A stretch of 64,000 nt of DNA from Blautia sp. An249 (GTDB taxonomy: Bacteria > Bacillota > Clostridia > Lachnospirales > Lachnospiraceae): NCBI RefSeq assembly GCF_002159835.1, contig NZ_NFJL01000009.1:1-64000 (forward strand), written 5' to 3'. Made by a program: the position numbers and the translations under genes. The notes beneath the pieces are model-generated. The model saw nothing but the letters and a program-made list of their open reading frames with translations. It searched no databases and was not told the DNA's origin. Below, in pieces: positions 40,743-50,021 of the stretch (the stretch's first letter is position 1; each line of letters opens with the position of its first letter).

Positions 40743-43295
40743 ATGCGGATACATGAGAAAGTAAGTACAGGGATTCCGGGATTTGACAAAGTGATCGACC
40801 GACTCCGGATGGGAGATAATGTTGTCTGGCAGATCCTCAATACAGAAGATTACAAGAGAGTGGTATTTCCATATGTAGAACAGGCAAAGAGGGATCGGAG
40901 ATCCATCGTATATATCCGTTTCGGAAAGCATGAACCAATTTTTCAGGAGGAAGATGAAATAAAGACCTACCGTCTGAATGCCAGTGTGGGATTTGAGACT
41001 TTCGCTTCCAGTGTCAGACAGATCTTAACAAAAGAGGGCAGACGGACTTTCTATGTGTTTGACTGTCTCACCGATTTGCTGGAATTCTGGTACTCGGATT
41101 TAATGATCGGAAATTTTTTTCAGGTAACCTGTCCGTATTTATATAAGCTGGATACTGTGGCCTATTTCTGCATTGAAAGAGGAGCCCATACCTTTAATAC
41201 CATTGCCAGCATCAGGGAGACCACACAATGTCTGTTGGATCTGTATGTGATTCAGAATAAACTCTATCTTCATCCTCTGAAAATGATGGGGAGATATTCT
41301 CCTACCATGTTCTTTCCTCATCTGATTCAGGGAGAAGAAGCAACAGAAATTACTTCCAGCTATCTTACGGCCCGCCTGTTTTCTAATTTCCAGTGGGATC
41401 AAAAACGGGTAGATTACTGGAATGCCCTTCTGGATCAGGCAAAGGCGGCCAGAAATCAGTCGGAAGAAGAGAGAAACCGGATGAAGACCCTCCTGATTAA
41501 AATCTTTATGGGAGGAGAAAGCCGAATCCGGAACTTATGCGAACATTATTTTACTTTGGAAGATCTGCTGAATATTGCTTCCAGAGAAATCGGTACAGGA
41601 CTAATCGGCGGTAAAAGTGTGGGAATGCTGCTGGCAAGGAAAATTGTGAAAACGATGGGTTCAGAGGAAATAAAAGAGCATCTGGAGCCGGACGATTCCT
41701 TTTTCATAGGGACAGATGTTTTTTATACTTATATCGTTCTTAACGGCTGGTGGGATCTGCGTACCCGGCAGAAGACAGAAGAGGGGTACCTGGTACTGGC
41801 TGAGGAATTTCATGACCGCCTGTTAAATGGAGCCTTCCCGGAATTTGTAGAGGAAGAGTTTATGCATATGCTGGAATATTTCGGGCAGTCTCCCATTATT
41901 GTACGCTCCAGCTCACTGTTGGAAGACAATTTCGGAAATGCCTTTGCCGGAAAATATGAAAGTGTATTTTGTGCAAATCAGGGAACCCCCCAGGATCGTC
42001 TGGCAGCCTTTGAAGATGCGGTTCGTACCGTATATGCCAGTACGATGAACGAAGACGCCCTTCACTACAGGAAAATTCGCGGATTATCTAAGAAAGATGA
42101 ACAGATGGCAATTCTGGTGCAGAGAGTTTCCGGAGACTATTATGGGAATTATTTCTTTCCCCATGTGGCAGGCGTGGGTTATTCCAAAAATCTGTATGTA
42201 TGGAATAAAGATATGAATCCGGAGGCCGGGATGCTGCGTCTGGTACTGGGACTTGGAACCAGGGCGGTAGACAGAAACAATGACGATTATGTGCGGATTG
42301 TTCCTCTGGATGATCCATGCCGGCAGCCTCCGGTGGAATACGGGGAAGAACGAAGATACCAGCAGGCGAAAGTGGATTTGCTGGATATTGGGGAGAACAG
42401 TTTTGAGAGCGTACCGACGGAAACGATATGGAAAACCGATCTTCACATTTCCAGTGGACTGTTTGCGACGCCGGACATGAAAGAGGCGGCAAGACTGAGG
42501 GAACTGGGCTATACAAACCTGGAAGTTCCCCGTCGTCTGGACTTTAAAAAGCTACTGAAAGGAACATCCTTTACCGGAATTATGAAAGAAATTTTAAAAA
42601 GTCTTTCAGAGGCCTATGAAAATCCGGTGGATATTGAATTTACAGCAAATTTTGTGACGGAACAGGAATTCGGAATCAATCTGGTGCAGTGCCGCCCGTT
42701 GCAGGCCTTTGCTATGGGAAATCAGGTAGAGATGCCTTTGGAAAAAAAGAAAGAACAGCTTTTATTTTATTCAGAGGGAGATTTTATGGGAGGAAATGTC
42801 AAGATTCCTCTGGATATAATCATATATGTAAATACAGAGGCCTATCTGGCCTGCACGGAACAGAAACGGCATGGAGTAGCGAGAATGATCGGAAAATTAA
42901 ACGAAAAACTGAAAGAGAAAAGAATTCTTTTAATCGGCCCCGGCAGATTCGGTACCACCACCTCATCCCTGGGAGTTCCGGTTCATTTCAGCGAGATTAG
43001 CCACATGTCAGCTTTGTGCGAGGTATCTGTGAAAGAAAAGGGAATCATGCCGGAGGTTTCCTATGGAAGCCATTTCTTTCAGGATATGGTGGAAACAGAG
43101 ATTTTCTATCTGGCGCTGTTCCCTGATAAGAAAGAGACTCTGTATCTGCCTGAAAAGATAAAAAAAGAGGAGAACCGCCTTAAGGAATATATTTCTGACA
43201 GCCTGGAGTATGAACAGATTCTGACGGTTATTGAAAGAGAAGAAGCCTGTCTTTATTCTGATATTTCAGAACAAAGAGTAATGTGCACCTGGTAG
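40743..43295 (+). CDS. PEP/pyruvate-binding-domain protein with N-terminal KaiC-like domain
   Basis: The 850-residue protein has two parts. Residues 1-220 resemble a KaiC/RadA-type RecA domain (GIPGFDKVIDRLRMGD at the start, FYVFDCLTDLLEFW like Walker B), but no P-loop is present. Residues 280-680 match the ATP-grasp domain of pyruvate phosphate dikinase and PEP synthase (GGKSVGMLLARK, VRSSSLLEDNFGNAFAGKYESVF with VRSSS at 387-391, FGINLVQCRPLQ). The catalytic His domain and PEP-binding barrel are absent, so it is not a complete dikinase. A C-terminal part to residue 850 is not recognised. It is a single gene between terminators. Function unknown. Confidence 0.75.
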   Translation: MRIHEKVSTGIPGFDKVIDRLRMGDNVVWQILNTEDYKRVVFPYVEQAKRDRRSIVYIRFGKHEPIFQEEDEIKTYRLNASVGFETFASSVRQILTKEGRRTFYVFDCLTDLLEFWYSDLMIGNFFQVTCPYLYKLDTVAYFCIERGAHTFNTIASIRETTQCLLDLYVIQNKLYLHPLKMMGRYSPTMFFPHLIQGEEATEITSSYLTARLFSNFQWDQKRVDYWNALLDQAKAARNQSEEERNRMKTLLIKIFMGGESRIRNLCEHYFTLEDLLNIASREIGTGLIGGKSVGMLLARKIVKTMGSEEIKEHLEPDDSFFIGTDVFYTYIVLNGWWDLRTRQKTEEGYLVLAEEFHDRLLNGAFPEFVEEEFMHMLEYFGQSPIIVRSSSLLEDNFGNAFAGKYESVFCANQGTPQDRLAAFEDAVRTVYASTMNEDALHYRKIRGLSKKDEQMAILVQRVSGDYYGNYFFPHVAGVGYSKNLYVWNKDMNPEAGMLRLVLGLGTRAVDRNNDDYVRIVPLDDPCRQPPVEYGEERRYQQAKVDLLDIGENSFESVPTETIWKTDLHISSGLFATPDMKEAARLRELGYTNLEVPRRLDFKKLLKGTSFTGIMKEILKSLSEAYENPVDIEFTANFVTEQEFGINLVQCRPLQAFAMGNQVEMPLEKKKEQLLFYSEGDFMGGNVKIPLDIIIYVNTEAYLACTEQKRHGVARMIGKLNEKLKEKRILLIGPGRFGTTTSSLGVPVHFSEISHMSALCEVSVKEKGIMPEVSYGSHFFQDMVETEIFYLALFPDKKETLYLPEKIKKEENRLKEYISDSLEYEQILTVIEREEACLYSDISEQRVMCTW

Positions 43296-43352
43296 GGGCA
43301 TGCAGGAGAACGAATGAAGATTATAGCAGATATGTGATCATCATCAAAAACT

Positions 43353-43395
43353 AAGAGCGTCGTGGAAGTAAGAACTTCTGCGGCGTTCTTTTTTT
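43353..43395 (+). terminator. Terminator after the PPDK-like gene
   Basis: AAGAGCGTCGTGGAAGT (43353-43369) pairs with the segment to 43390 (AACTTC...GTTCTT) with a few mismatches, followed by a T-run. Confidence 0.8.
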
Positions 43396-43607
43396 GCCTT
43401 CCTATCCTCAAAGAGGCGGTAAGAAATTGCGAAAAATAAGAGAATTGCTAGTCAAACGATTGTTTCTTTCGCTGTAGAAAATAAATTTCAATCATGTATA
43501 TTATAAATAAAGAAAAAGTTAGAAAAAAGAGTGATTATAGTGATTTTTACTATTTTATTAGCGCTAAATATGTCGAAACAGTAGAATTTTAGAAAAGGAG
43601 GAGAAAA
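43396..43607 (+). promoter_or_regulatory. AT-rich control region before the LarA-family operon
   Basis: This 212-bp gap holds no gene. No consensus promoter with 16-18 bp spacing is visible, only isolated minus 10-like TATAAA (43502-43507). A dyad ATAGT-N7-ACTAT at 43537-43553 has the size of a LysR-type operator. AAAGGAGG (about 43596) is the ribosome site for TTG 43608. Expression probably needs an activator, perhaps the LysR protein encoded at the far end of the operon. Confidence 0.4.
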
Positions 43608-44537
43608 TTGAAAGAAATATTTGTGAATTTAAAACGATTTGATGTACCCAAAATGATGGGAGGGATTTGTCCTTGTGATTCTCCGGTTGAGTGGATTCAG
43701 AAGATTGTGAAAGAAACCATAGAGCTGGGAATCGGAAAGAAGAAAGACCTGTCACTTACCTATTTTCTGCCGGAGGCTTTGCTGGTTCCGGCGCAAACAG
43801 TGAAAGATCAATATTCCCAAGAGGAAGCGGGAGCCTTTGCACTGGGATGTCAGGGAGTATTCCGCCAGGATGTGAAACAGGGAGGAAACTTCGGAGCATT
43901 TACTGCAAACCGGCCGGCCGCTGCAATTGCAGCTCTGGGGTATGAATGGACTATGATTGGACACAGTGAAGAAAGAAAAGATAAACTGGAAATTTTATCC
44001 TGTTATGATGAAGAAATAGCAATCTGTGAGAAACAGTATAAGGATGCGGCGCAAACAGTAGAAACACTTCTGAATCAGGAAGTCATAAGAGCACTGGAAA
44101 GAGATATGAATGTTTTATTTTGCATTGGTGAAACAGAACAGCAGAAAGGAGGAGATAACCCCAAGGAGTACGAACCGAGAGTAAAAGAAGTTTTAAAAGC
44201 TCAGATTACAGAAGGGCTGAAAGGCGTACAGAAAATTAAAGGGAACAGAAAAATTGTAATCGGTTATGAACCCATATGGGCCATCGGCCCGGGAAAGATA
44301 CCGCCGAATGCCGACTATATCCGGTTTGTCAGCGATTATATTAAAGAGGTGTGCCGGGAATACTTTAAAGAAGAGTTTCCGGTGGTTTATGGAGGTGGTT
44401 TAAAAGAAGAAAATGCAGAAGAGATCGCTTCGGTAGAATCCATTGACGGAGGTCTTGTAGCGCTTACCAAATTTGATCCGCCCATCGGATTTGATGTGGA
44501 AAGCTTAAAAAGGATTGTGGAGGCATATGTGAAATAG
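43608..44537 (+). CDS. Triosephosphate-isomerase-like sugar phosphate isomerase
   Basis: Start TTG 43608 follows AAAGGAGGAG. The 309-residue protein keeps all TIM catalytic residues: Asn7 and Lys9 in VNLKRF, His119 in GHSEER and Glu221 in YEPIWAIG. It is about 55 residues longer than the glycolytic enzyme, mainly from inserts after the first strand and near residues 135-165, so it is probably a paralogue acting on another sugar phosphate. Similar paralogues in tetritol catabolism (EryH/LerI type) convert L-erythrulose 1-phosphate to D-erythrulose 4-phosphate. It leads a 13-gene operon. The exact substrate is inference. Confidence 0.8.
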   Translation: MKEIFVNLKRFDVPKMMGGICPCDSPVEWIQKIVKETIELGIGKKKDLSLTYFLPEALLVPAQTVKDQYSQEEAGAFALGCQGVFRQDVKQGGNFGAFTANRPAAAIAALGYEWTMIGHSEERKDKLEILSCYDEEIAICEKQYKDAAQTVETLLNQEVIRALERDMNVLFCIGETEQQKGGDNPKEYEPRVKEVLKAQITEGLKGVQKIKGNRKIVIGYEPIWAIGPGKIPPNADYIRFVSDYIKEVCREYFKEEFPVVYGGGLKEENAEEIASVESIDGGLVALTKFDPPIGFDVESLKRIVEAYVK

Positions 44538-44564
44538 ACAGGCAGAATAACAAAGGAGGATAAC

Positions 44565-45410
44565 ATGATTAGCAACGAAAAGAAAAGACAACTGCAGGAA
44601 CTGGCAATTAATATCCGGATTCAGTGCATGAAACAGTTTGGACATCTGGGTGTAGGCCATGTGGGAGGCTCCTTATCCTGCTGTGATTTAATGGCGTGTC
44701 TGTACGGAGAAATTTTAAATGTGGATCCGAAAAATCCCGGATGGGAGGAAAGAGATCGCTTCATTATGTCAAAAGGCCATGCCGGACCGGCTATGTATGC
44801 GGCGCTGGCATTAAAGGGGTATTTCCCGGAAGAAGAGCTGCTTACACTGAATCAGCCGGGAACTAATCTTCCGAGTCATACGGATATGAACCGAACGCCG
44901 GGGGTGGATATGACAACTGGTTCCCTGGGACAGGGATTTTCCTCCGGACTGGGAATTGCCATGGGATGTCAGTTAAAAGGACTTGATAATTATACTTATA
45001 TCCTGTTAGGCGACGGGGAGTGTGACGAAGGACAGGTCTGGGAATGTGCTTTATTTGCTCCGGCAAAACACTTAAACCGTGTGATTGTTTTCGTAGATTT
45101 TAATAACCGGCAGCTGGACGGATTTATTGATGAAGTGCTGGATTTGGGGAACCTTTGTGAAAAGTTTGAAACCTTTGGATGGCATACAGTAGACGTGGCA
45201 GACGGAAATGATGTGGAACAGATTTGCAGCGCGGTAGAAGCGGCAAAAAGGGTAGAAGAGAAACCGTCTCTGATTGTACTTCGGACAGTAAAAGGAAAGG
45301 GATGCGCTTTCTCAGAAGGAAATCCTTTGAATCACAATATGCCGGTGCCGGCAGAAACAGCCAAAGAAGCTATTGAAGAACTGGAAAAACGGAAAGCGGA
45401 TTTAGCCTGA
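44565..45410 (+). CDS. Transketolase, N-terminal (TPP-binding) subunit
   Basis: The 281-residue subunit binds thiamine pyrophosphate: GHLGVGHVGGSLSCCD near the start, and GDGECDEGQVWE followed by NNRQLDG. It is one half of a split transketolase; the other half is encoded 15 bp later. Split transketolases occur in pentose phosphate routes of anaerobes and in specialised pathways such as apiose and sulfo-transketolase catabolism. Its place in an operon with an importer, a LarA homologue and two unusual isomerases points to a specialised role. AAAGGAGG precedes ATG 44565. Confidence 0.9.
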   Translation: MISNEKKRQLQELAINIRIQCMKQFGHLGVGHVGGSLSCCDLMACLYGEILNVDPKNPGWEERDRFIMSKGHAGPAMYAALALKGYFPEEELLTLNQPGTNLPSHTDMNRTPGVDMTTGSLGQGFSSGLGIAMGCQLKGLDNYTYILLGDGECDEGQVWECALFAPAKHLNRVIVFVDFNNRQLDGFIDEVLDLGNLCEKFETFGWHTVDVADGNDVEQICSAVEAAKRVEEKPSLIVLRTVKGKGCAFSEGNPLNHNMPVPAETAKEAIEELEKRKADLA

Positions 45411-45425
45411 GAAAGGAGAAGACAG

Positions 45426-46391
45426 ATGGAAGTTTTACTTGCAAAAGAAAATAAGCCGGAAGAAATAGAAATGAGGCAGGCTTATGGAGAGGCACTGAGA
45501 GATATGATGGATCAGAACATGCCGGTAATGCCAATGGATGCGGATTTAATGCGTGCAATCGGACTTCTTCCTTACCGGGATCAATATCCTGACAATATTG
45601 TAGACTGCGGAATCGCGGAAGCTAATATGTTCGGAGTGGCAGCAGGGCTTTCGGCAGAAGGATTCATTCCGTTTCCTCATACCTTTGGGGTGTTTGCTTC
45701 CAGAAGAGGCTGTGATCAGGTGTTTATGAGCGGCGCCTACGCAAAACAGAATGTAAAAGTTGTGGGAAGTGATCCGGGCGTTCTGGCAGGACTAAACGGC
45801 GGGACACACCAGGCGCTGGAAGATGTTGCAATTATGAGAGCCATACCCGGTATGACGATTATTGAACCTACCGATGCGGTGATGACAAAAGAACTGACTT
45901 ATCTGGCAGCAAAAACTTATGGAATGTTTTACATTCGGTTATTCCGCTCTAAGGCAGTGAAAATTTACGAAGAAGGAACGAAGTTCCAGATTGGAAAGGC
46001 AGTGAAGGTGAAGGATGGAACGGACGTTACGGTGATTGCTGCCGGAACAGAAGTGGCGGAGGCCATAAAAGCGTCAGAAATAATGAAGGAAAAAGGAGTT
46101 TCCGTTCGTGTTTACGATATGTTTACCATAAAGCCCCTGGATAAGGAGGCAGTTTTGGAAGCGGCAGAAGAGACAGGCGCCATTGTTACAGCAGAAAACC
46201 ACAACATCATAGGGGGACTGGGCTCTGCAGTGGCGGAAGTGCTGGCCGAAAATTATCCGGTACCGCTGGAAAGAATCGGCGTAAAAGATACTTTCGGAGA
46301 AGTAGGGCCGGCAGACTGGCTGAAAGAACGGTTTGAACTGAAGGCGGAAGACATCGCGAAGAAGATAGAGAAGGTATTGGAACGGAAATAA
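45426..46391 (+). CDS. Transketolase, C-terminal subunit
   Basis: The 321-residue partner has the pyrimidine-binding domain (DCGIAEANMFGVAAGLS with the conserved Glu) and the C-terminal transketolase domain (ENHNIIGGLGSAVAEVL). It completes the enzyme together with the previous gene. The pair transfers two-carbon units between ketose and aldose substrates. GAAAGGAG precedes ATG 45426. Confidence 0.9.
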   Translation: MEVLLAKENKPEEIEMRQAYGEALRDMMDQNMPVMPMDADLMRAIGLLPYRDQYPDNIVDCGIAEANMFGVAAGLSAEGFIPFPHTFGVFASRRGCDQVFMSGAYAKQNVKVVGSDPGVLAGLNGGTHQALEDVAIMRAIPGMTIIEPTDAVMTKELTYLAAKTYGMFYIRLFRSKAVKIYEEGTKFQIGKAVKVKDGTDVTVIAAGTEVAEAIKASEIMKEKGVSVRVYDMFTIKPLDKEAVLEAAEETGAIVTAENHNIIGGLGSAVAEVLAENYPVPLERIGVKDTFGEVGPADWLKERFELKAEDIAKKIEKVLERK

Positions 46392-46424
46392 AAGATAGGC
46401 AATAGAAAGAGAAAGGAGAACGGT

Positions 46425-47606
46425 ATGAAAAAACTGTGGAGTGTATTATTGGCTGTTTTACTTACAATGAGTCTTTTGACAGGATGCGGAGCTTCGGATA
46501 CAGAAACGAAAGGAACAGAAGAGGCGGAAAACAGTTCCGGATCAGGAGAAACCACCTTTGGCATAACGCCTATGGAAGAGGCAACCACTATTAATTTAGG
46601 ATATTTTTCAGGAACATTGCATGCAGTCCCCTTTTATATAATGGAGCAGGAAGGATTTCTGGATGAGTTAAATATGGAATTTGAATATCAGTCTTTTGTA
46701 AACGGGCCGGCAATGATGGAGGCAAGTTCCAGTTGGGATATTTGTTCCACAGGAGGACCTGGAGGAATCAGCGGTGTTCTGGGGTATGATGTATCCATTA
46801 TCGGCGTGTGTGATAATGACTCTATGCTGAATTTATATGTAAGAGAGGATTCTCCGATTTATAAAGCCGGAAAAGGACATGTGGAAGATTATCCGGATAT
46901 TTATGGAACTCCGGAAGACTGGAAAGGAACCACCTGGATACTTCCGGTAGGGACTACAATGCATAAGGTTTTAGGCTCTACTTTGGAAAAACTCGGACTG
47001 ACTTTAGATGATGTAAACGTAATTAATATGGATGTTACAAGCGCTCTATCAGCATTCAAAGCAGGAGAAGCAGACGGACTTGGCGTTTGGATTAGTGTGG
47101 CACTTTCAGCAGAAGAAGCGGGATTCAAGAAAGTGGGAGGCGCTAAAATTAATAAAGATATGATTCCTTCAGTTTTAGTTGCCACAGATGAAGCGCTGGA
47201 AACAAAGTATGAAGCAATTTGTAAACTGTATGAATTATATTACAGGACCGTAGAATGGTGCTATGACCATCCGAAAGAATTCGCTCAGCATTTCTACGAT
47301 ACCTGTGAAATCGAAGGAATTGCCTGCTCAGAAGATGTAGCTAAGAAAATTACGGAAAGTTTTGAATCTTATGATCTGGAATATATGTTGGATTATATGA
47401 CCACGGAGTGTGACGATGACGCAGGTCTTGCAAAACGAAAAATAAGCACTGCGGAAAGAGATATTCTTAATTTGTTTGACTTTTTTAAAGGCTTAGATAT
47501 GTATACAGAAGAAGACAGAGATTTTATTATCGACAACAATAAAATCACCAATGTGGTAGTGGAAACAATTAAAAGTGAAGCTACAGAGACAGAAAATGAG
47601 GCATAG
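46425..47606 (+). CDS. ABC transporter substrate-binding lipoprotein, NitT/TauT type
   Basis: The 393-residue protein has a lipoprotein signal with Cys21 in LLTGC, a short acidic linker, and a type 2 binding fold like TauA/SsuA/NMT1 (TINLGYFSGTLHAVPFYIMEQEGF, WDICSTGGPGG, WKGTTWILPVGTTMHKVLGSTL in part). This class captures sulfonates, nitrate, thiamine precursors and other small, often anionic, compounds. It is followed directly by two permease and two ATPase genes, so the importer is complete. The ligand is unknown. Confidence 0.87.
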   Translation: MKKLWSVLLAVLLTMSLLTGCGASDTETKGTEEAENSSGSGETTFGITPMEEATTINLGYFSGTLHAVPFYIMEQEGFLDELNMEFEYQSFVNGPAMMEASSSWDICSTGGPGGISGVLGYDVSIIGVCDNDSMLNLYVREDSPIYKAGKGHVEDYPDIYGTPEDWKGTTWILPVGTTMHKVLGSTLEKLGLTLDDVNVINMDVTSALSAFKAGEADGLGVWISVALSAEEAGFKKVGGAKINKDMIPSVLVATDEALETKYEAICKLYELYYRTVEWCYDHPKEFAQHFYDTCEIEGIACSEDVAKKITESFESYDLEYMLDYMTTECDDDAGLAKRKISTAERDILNLFDFFKGLDMYTEEDRDFIIDNNKITNVVVETIKSEATETENEA

Positions 47607-47633
47607 ATTAGAATTCAGAAAGAGATTAAGCAT

Positions 47634-48455
47634 ATGAAGAAAAGGAAAAAGAAAACGGATCCATTAGGCAGGGGAAGAAACTGCAGTAAATACACGTATC
47701 AAATGTTATCCATAGCAGGAATTTTAAGTTTTCTTCTTGTATGGCAGTTATTATTGGAATTTGGAATTCTGTCTGATCGTTATATATCTAAACCCACGGA
47801 ATTGGTGGCATTATTTATCCAAAAGATGACAGATTCTTCTCCAGACGGTTCCACGTTACCTATTGCGACACTGGCAAGTTTACAGGTTGCTCTTACAGGG
47901 CTTTTATTAGCAATTGTAACTGGAGTTCCGTTGGGGCTGCTGATGGGATGGTATAAAGGCCTGGATAAATTTTTTAAACCAATTTTTGAAATCATTCGTC
48001 CGATACCGCCCATTTCCTGGATTCCCTTAACGATTGTATGGCTGGGAATCGGATTGAAAGCAAAAGCATTTATTATCTTTTTTGCAGCATTCATTCCCTG
48101 TGTGATTAATTCCTATACAGGAATTAAACTGACGCAGCAGGTATTGATCAATGTGGCAAAAACCTGTGGGGCATCCAATTTTACAATCTTCTGGAAGGTG
48201 GGAATTCCATCGGCCATGCCTATGACCTTTGCCGGAATAAGAGTTGCATTCGGTAATGCCTGGTCCACATTAGTGGCGGCAGAGATGCTGGCTGCCAACG
48301 CGGGTTTAGGGTATATGATATTAATGGGAAGAAGCTTTGCAAGACCGGACATTATCATGTTGGGTATGGTTTGTATTGGCGCACTGGGAGCTTTGTTCAC
48401 CTTTATTTTAGGCATTGTTGAAAAGAGAATTGTGGGATGGAGGAATGTGAAATGA
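47634..48455 (+). CDS. ABC transporter permease 1, NitT/TauT type
   Basis: The 273-residue membrane protein has about six helices and the permease EAA-like loop (FWKVGIPSAMPMTFAGIRVAFGNAW, in part). The phrase PIFEIIRPIPPISWIPLTIVW is typical of SsuC/TauC-type subunits. A second, different permease overlaps its end (ATGA), so the channel is a heterodimer rather than the usual homodimer of this class. Confidence 0.88.
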   Translation: MKKRKKKTDPLGRGRNCSKYTYQMLSIAGILSFLLVWQLLLEFGILSDRYISKPTELVALFIQKMTDSSPDGSTLPIATLASLQVALTGLLLAIVTGVPLGLLMGWYKGLDKFFKPIFEIIRPIPPISWIPLTIVWLGIGLKAKAFIIFFAAFIPCVINSYTGIKLTQQVLINVAKTCGASNFTIFWKVGIPSAMPMTFAGIRVAFGNAWSTLVAAEMLAANAGLGYMILMGRSFARPDIIMLGMVCIGALGALFTFILGIVEKRIVGWRNVK

Positions 48456-49252
48456 AGAAAGAAAACACAGTTGTGCCCAATAAGATAAAAGCATCCGATG
48501 TTCTTTATTTTGTCCTTCCTATTCTCTCCATTGCTTTACTGATTGTATGTTGGGAAGTAGCATCTAAAAACACGGCAGAATCTTTCCCTACAATTACAGC
48601 TACCTGGGAACGGTTTCTGAGGCTTTTAGACAAGCCGATTATGAGGGTCAGCTATTGGGGACATATTCTGGCAAGTTTAAAGCGAGTGTGTATCGCCTTG
48701 ATTGTTTCCTGGGCCATTGGCATTTCCTTCGGTATCCTAATCGGATGGAATAAGAAAATGGACGCTTTCTTCGGAACAATTTTCTCTTTCATCCGCCCCA
48801 TACCGCCGATCGCCTGGATACCATTGATTACCATATGGTTTGGAATTGATGAATTTCCTAAAATTCTAATCGTATTCATTGGCGCCGTTATGCCGGTGGT
48901 TATCAATACCCATGCAGGGCTTTCCAGCGTAGAAGATCTGTATTTAAATGTAGGTACGGCGTTTAATGCCAATAAGAGACAGATGTTATTTGAAATTGCA
49001 ATCCCATCGGCGCTGCCATCTATTTTTGCAGGTATCAGAACCTCCACCAGTACGGCATGGATGGTTGTTCTGGCAGCAGAAATGCTGGGAGCAAAGTCTG
49101 GTGTGGGATTCCTGGTGGTAAGAGGTATGGATGGTTTTGATATGCCTTTAGTATTAGTGGCCATGATTACCATAGGAATCGTGGGAGCGTTATTATCCAT
49201 TATTACAAACTGCATTGAAAGGGGGCTTTGTCCATGGGAGAGAAAAAAATAA
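48452..49252 (+). CDS. ABC transporter permease 2, NitT/TauT type
   Basis: Start ATG 48452 overlaps the stop of permease 1 and follows GGAGGAA. The 266-residue protein has six helices, the phrase [18 protein letters not shown] and an EAA-like loop ending in [11 protein letters not shown]. It pairs with permease 1. The first ATPase gene overlaps its end by 19 bp. Confidence 0.88.
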   Translation: MKKENTVVPNKIKASDVLYFVLPILSIALLIVCWEVASKNTAESFPTITATWERFLRLLDKPIMRVSYWGHILASLKRVCIALIVSWAIGISFGILIGWNKKMDAFFGTIFSFIRPIPPIAWIPLITIWFGIDEFPKILIVFIGAVMPVVINTHAGLSSVEDLYLNVGTAFNANKRQMLFEIAIPSALPSIFAGIRTSTSTAWMVVLAAEMLGAKSGVGFLVVRGMDGFDMPLVLVAMITIGIVGALLSIITNCIERGLCPWERKK

Positions 49253-49995
49253 GACTGAAACTTACGAATCTGAAAAAATCCTACGATACAGCCAAAGGGA
49301 AATTTCAGGCAGTGGAACAGGTGGATTTAGAGGTTTATGACAATGAATTCTTAGTGCTTTTGGGTCCCGGTCACTGTGGGAAAACCGTTCTTTTAAACAT
49401 GATTGCGGGGCTGGAAGAACAGACAGAAGGAGAAATTCTGCTGGATGGAAAAGCCATTAATGGTAGTGATCCCAGAATCGGAATGGTCTTTCAGAAGACA
49501 GCGTTAATGCCCTGGAAGACGGTTATGCAGAATGTGGAAATCGGACCGAAATTCAGAAAAGTGGAGAAAACCCCACGAAGAAAAAAAGCACAGGAATATA
49601 TTGACCTGGTAGGGCTGAAAGGATTTGAAAAATCCTATCCTTCGGAGCTGTCAGGGGGAATGAAACAACGAGTGGGAATTGCCAGGGCTTACACCAATGA
49701 TCCGGAAATATTGCTGATGGATGAACCCTTTGGCGCTCTGGACGCCCAGACCCGGTTTGTGATGGAACAGGAGGTTTCCAGAATCTGGGAGCAGGAGAAA
49801 AGAACGATTATATTCGTAACCAATAACATTGAAGAAGCCTGTTATCTGGGGGATCGCATTGTTTTATTCAGTGAGTGCCCGGCAAAAGTGAAGGAAATCT
49901 ATGTAAACGATCTTCCGAGACCCCGGGATGTGATTTCACCGGAATTTCTGAAACTGAGAACAAGGATTTCAGATAACACAGATTTGGCACTGTAA
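49234..49995 (+). CDS. ABC transporter ATPase 1 with degenerate Walker A and H-loop
   Basis: The 253-residue ATPase starts at ATG 49234. Its Walker A reads GPGHCGKT (44-51), with His47 in place of the conserved glycine, and the switch histidine is Asn197 (VTNNIEEA). Its signature LSGGMKQR (139-146) and Walker [12 protein letters not shown] are intact. In the dimer with ATPase 2 its signature would serve the site built on ATPase 2, while its own nucleotide site would be impaired. Confidence 0.88.
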   Translation: MGEKKIRLKLTNLKKSYDTAKGKFQAVEQVDLEVYDNEFLVLLGPGHCGKTVLLNMIAGLEEQTEGEILLDGKAINGSDPRIGMVFQKTALMPWKTVMQNVEIGPKFRKVEKTPRRKKAQEYIDLVGLKGFEKSYPSELSGGMKQRVGIARAYTNDPEILLMDEPFGALDAQTRFVMEQEVSRIWEQEKRTIIFVTNNIEEACYLGDRIVLFSECPAKVKEIYVNDLPRPRDVISPEFLKLRTRISDNTDLAL

Positions 49996-50021
49996 ACGAT
50001 GCAGATGGAAAGGAGTACGAA

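Noticed and set aside
40743..43295. Annotation as PEP synthase or pyruvate phosphate dikinase
   Set aside because: Only the nucleotide-binding domain is present; the phospho-histidine and PEP-binding domains are missing.
43452..43462. Eleven-base word TCAAACGATTG shared with 28125-28135, as a common operator of the lar and LarA-family operons
   Set aside because: Hundreds of eleven-base matches are expected by chance in 64 kb, the word is not a dyad at the second site, and the surroundings differ.
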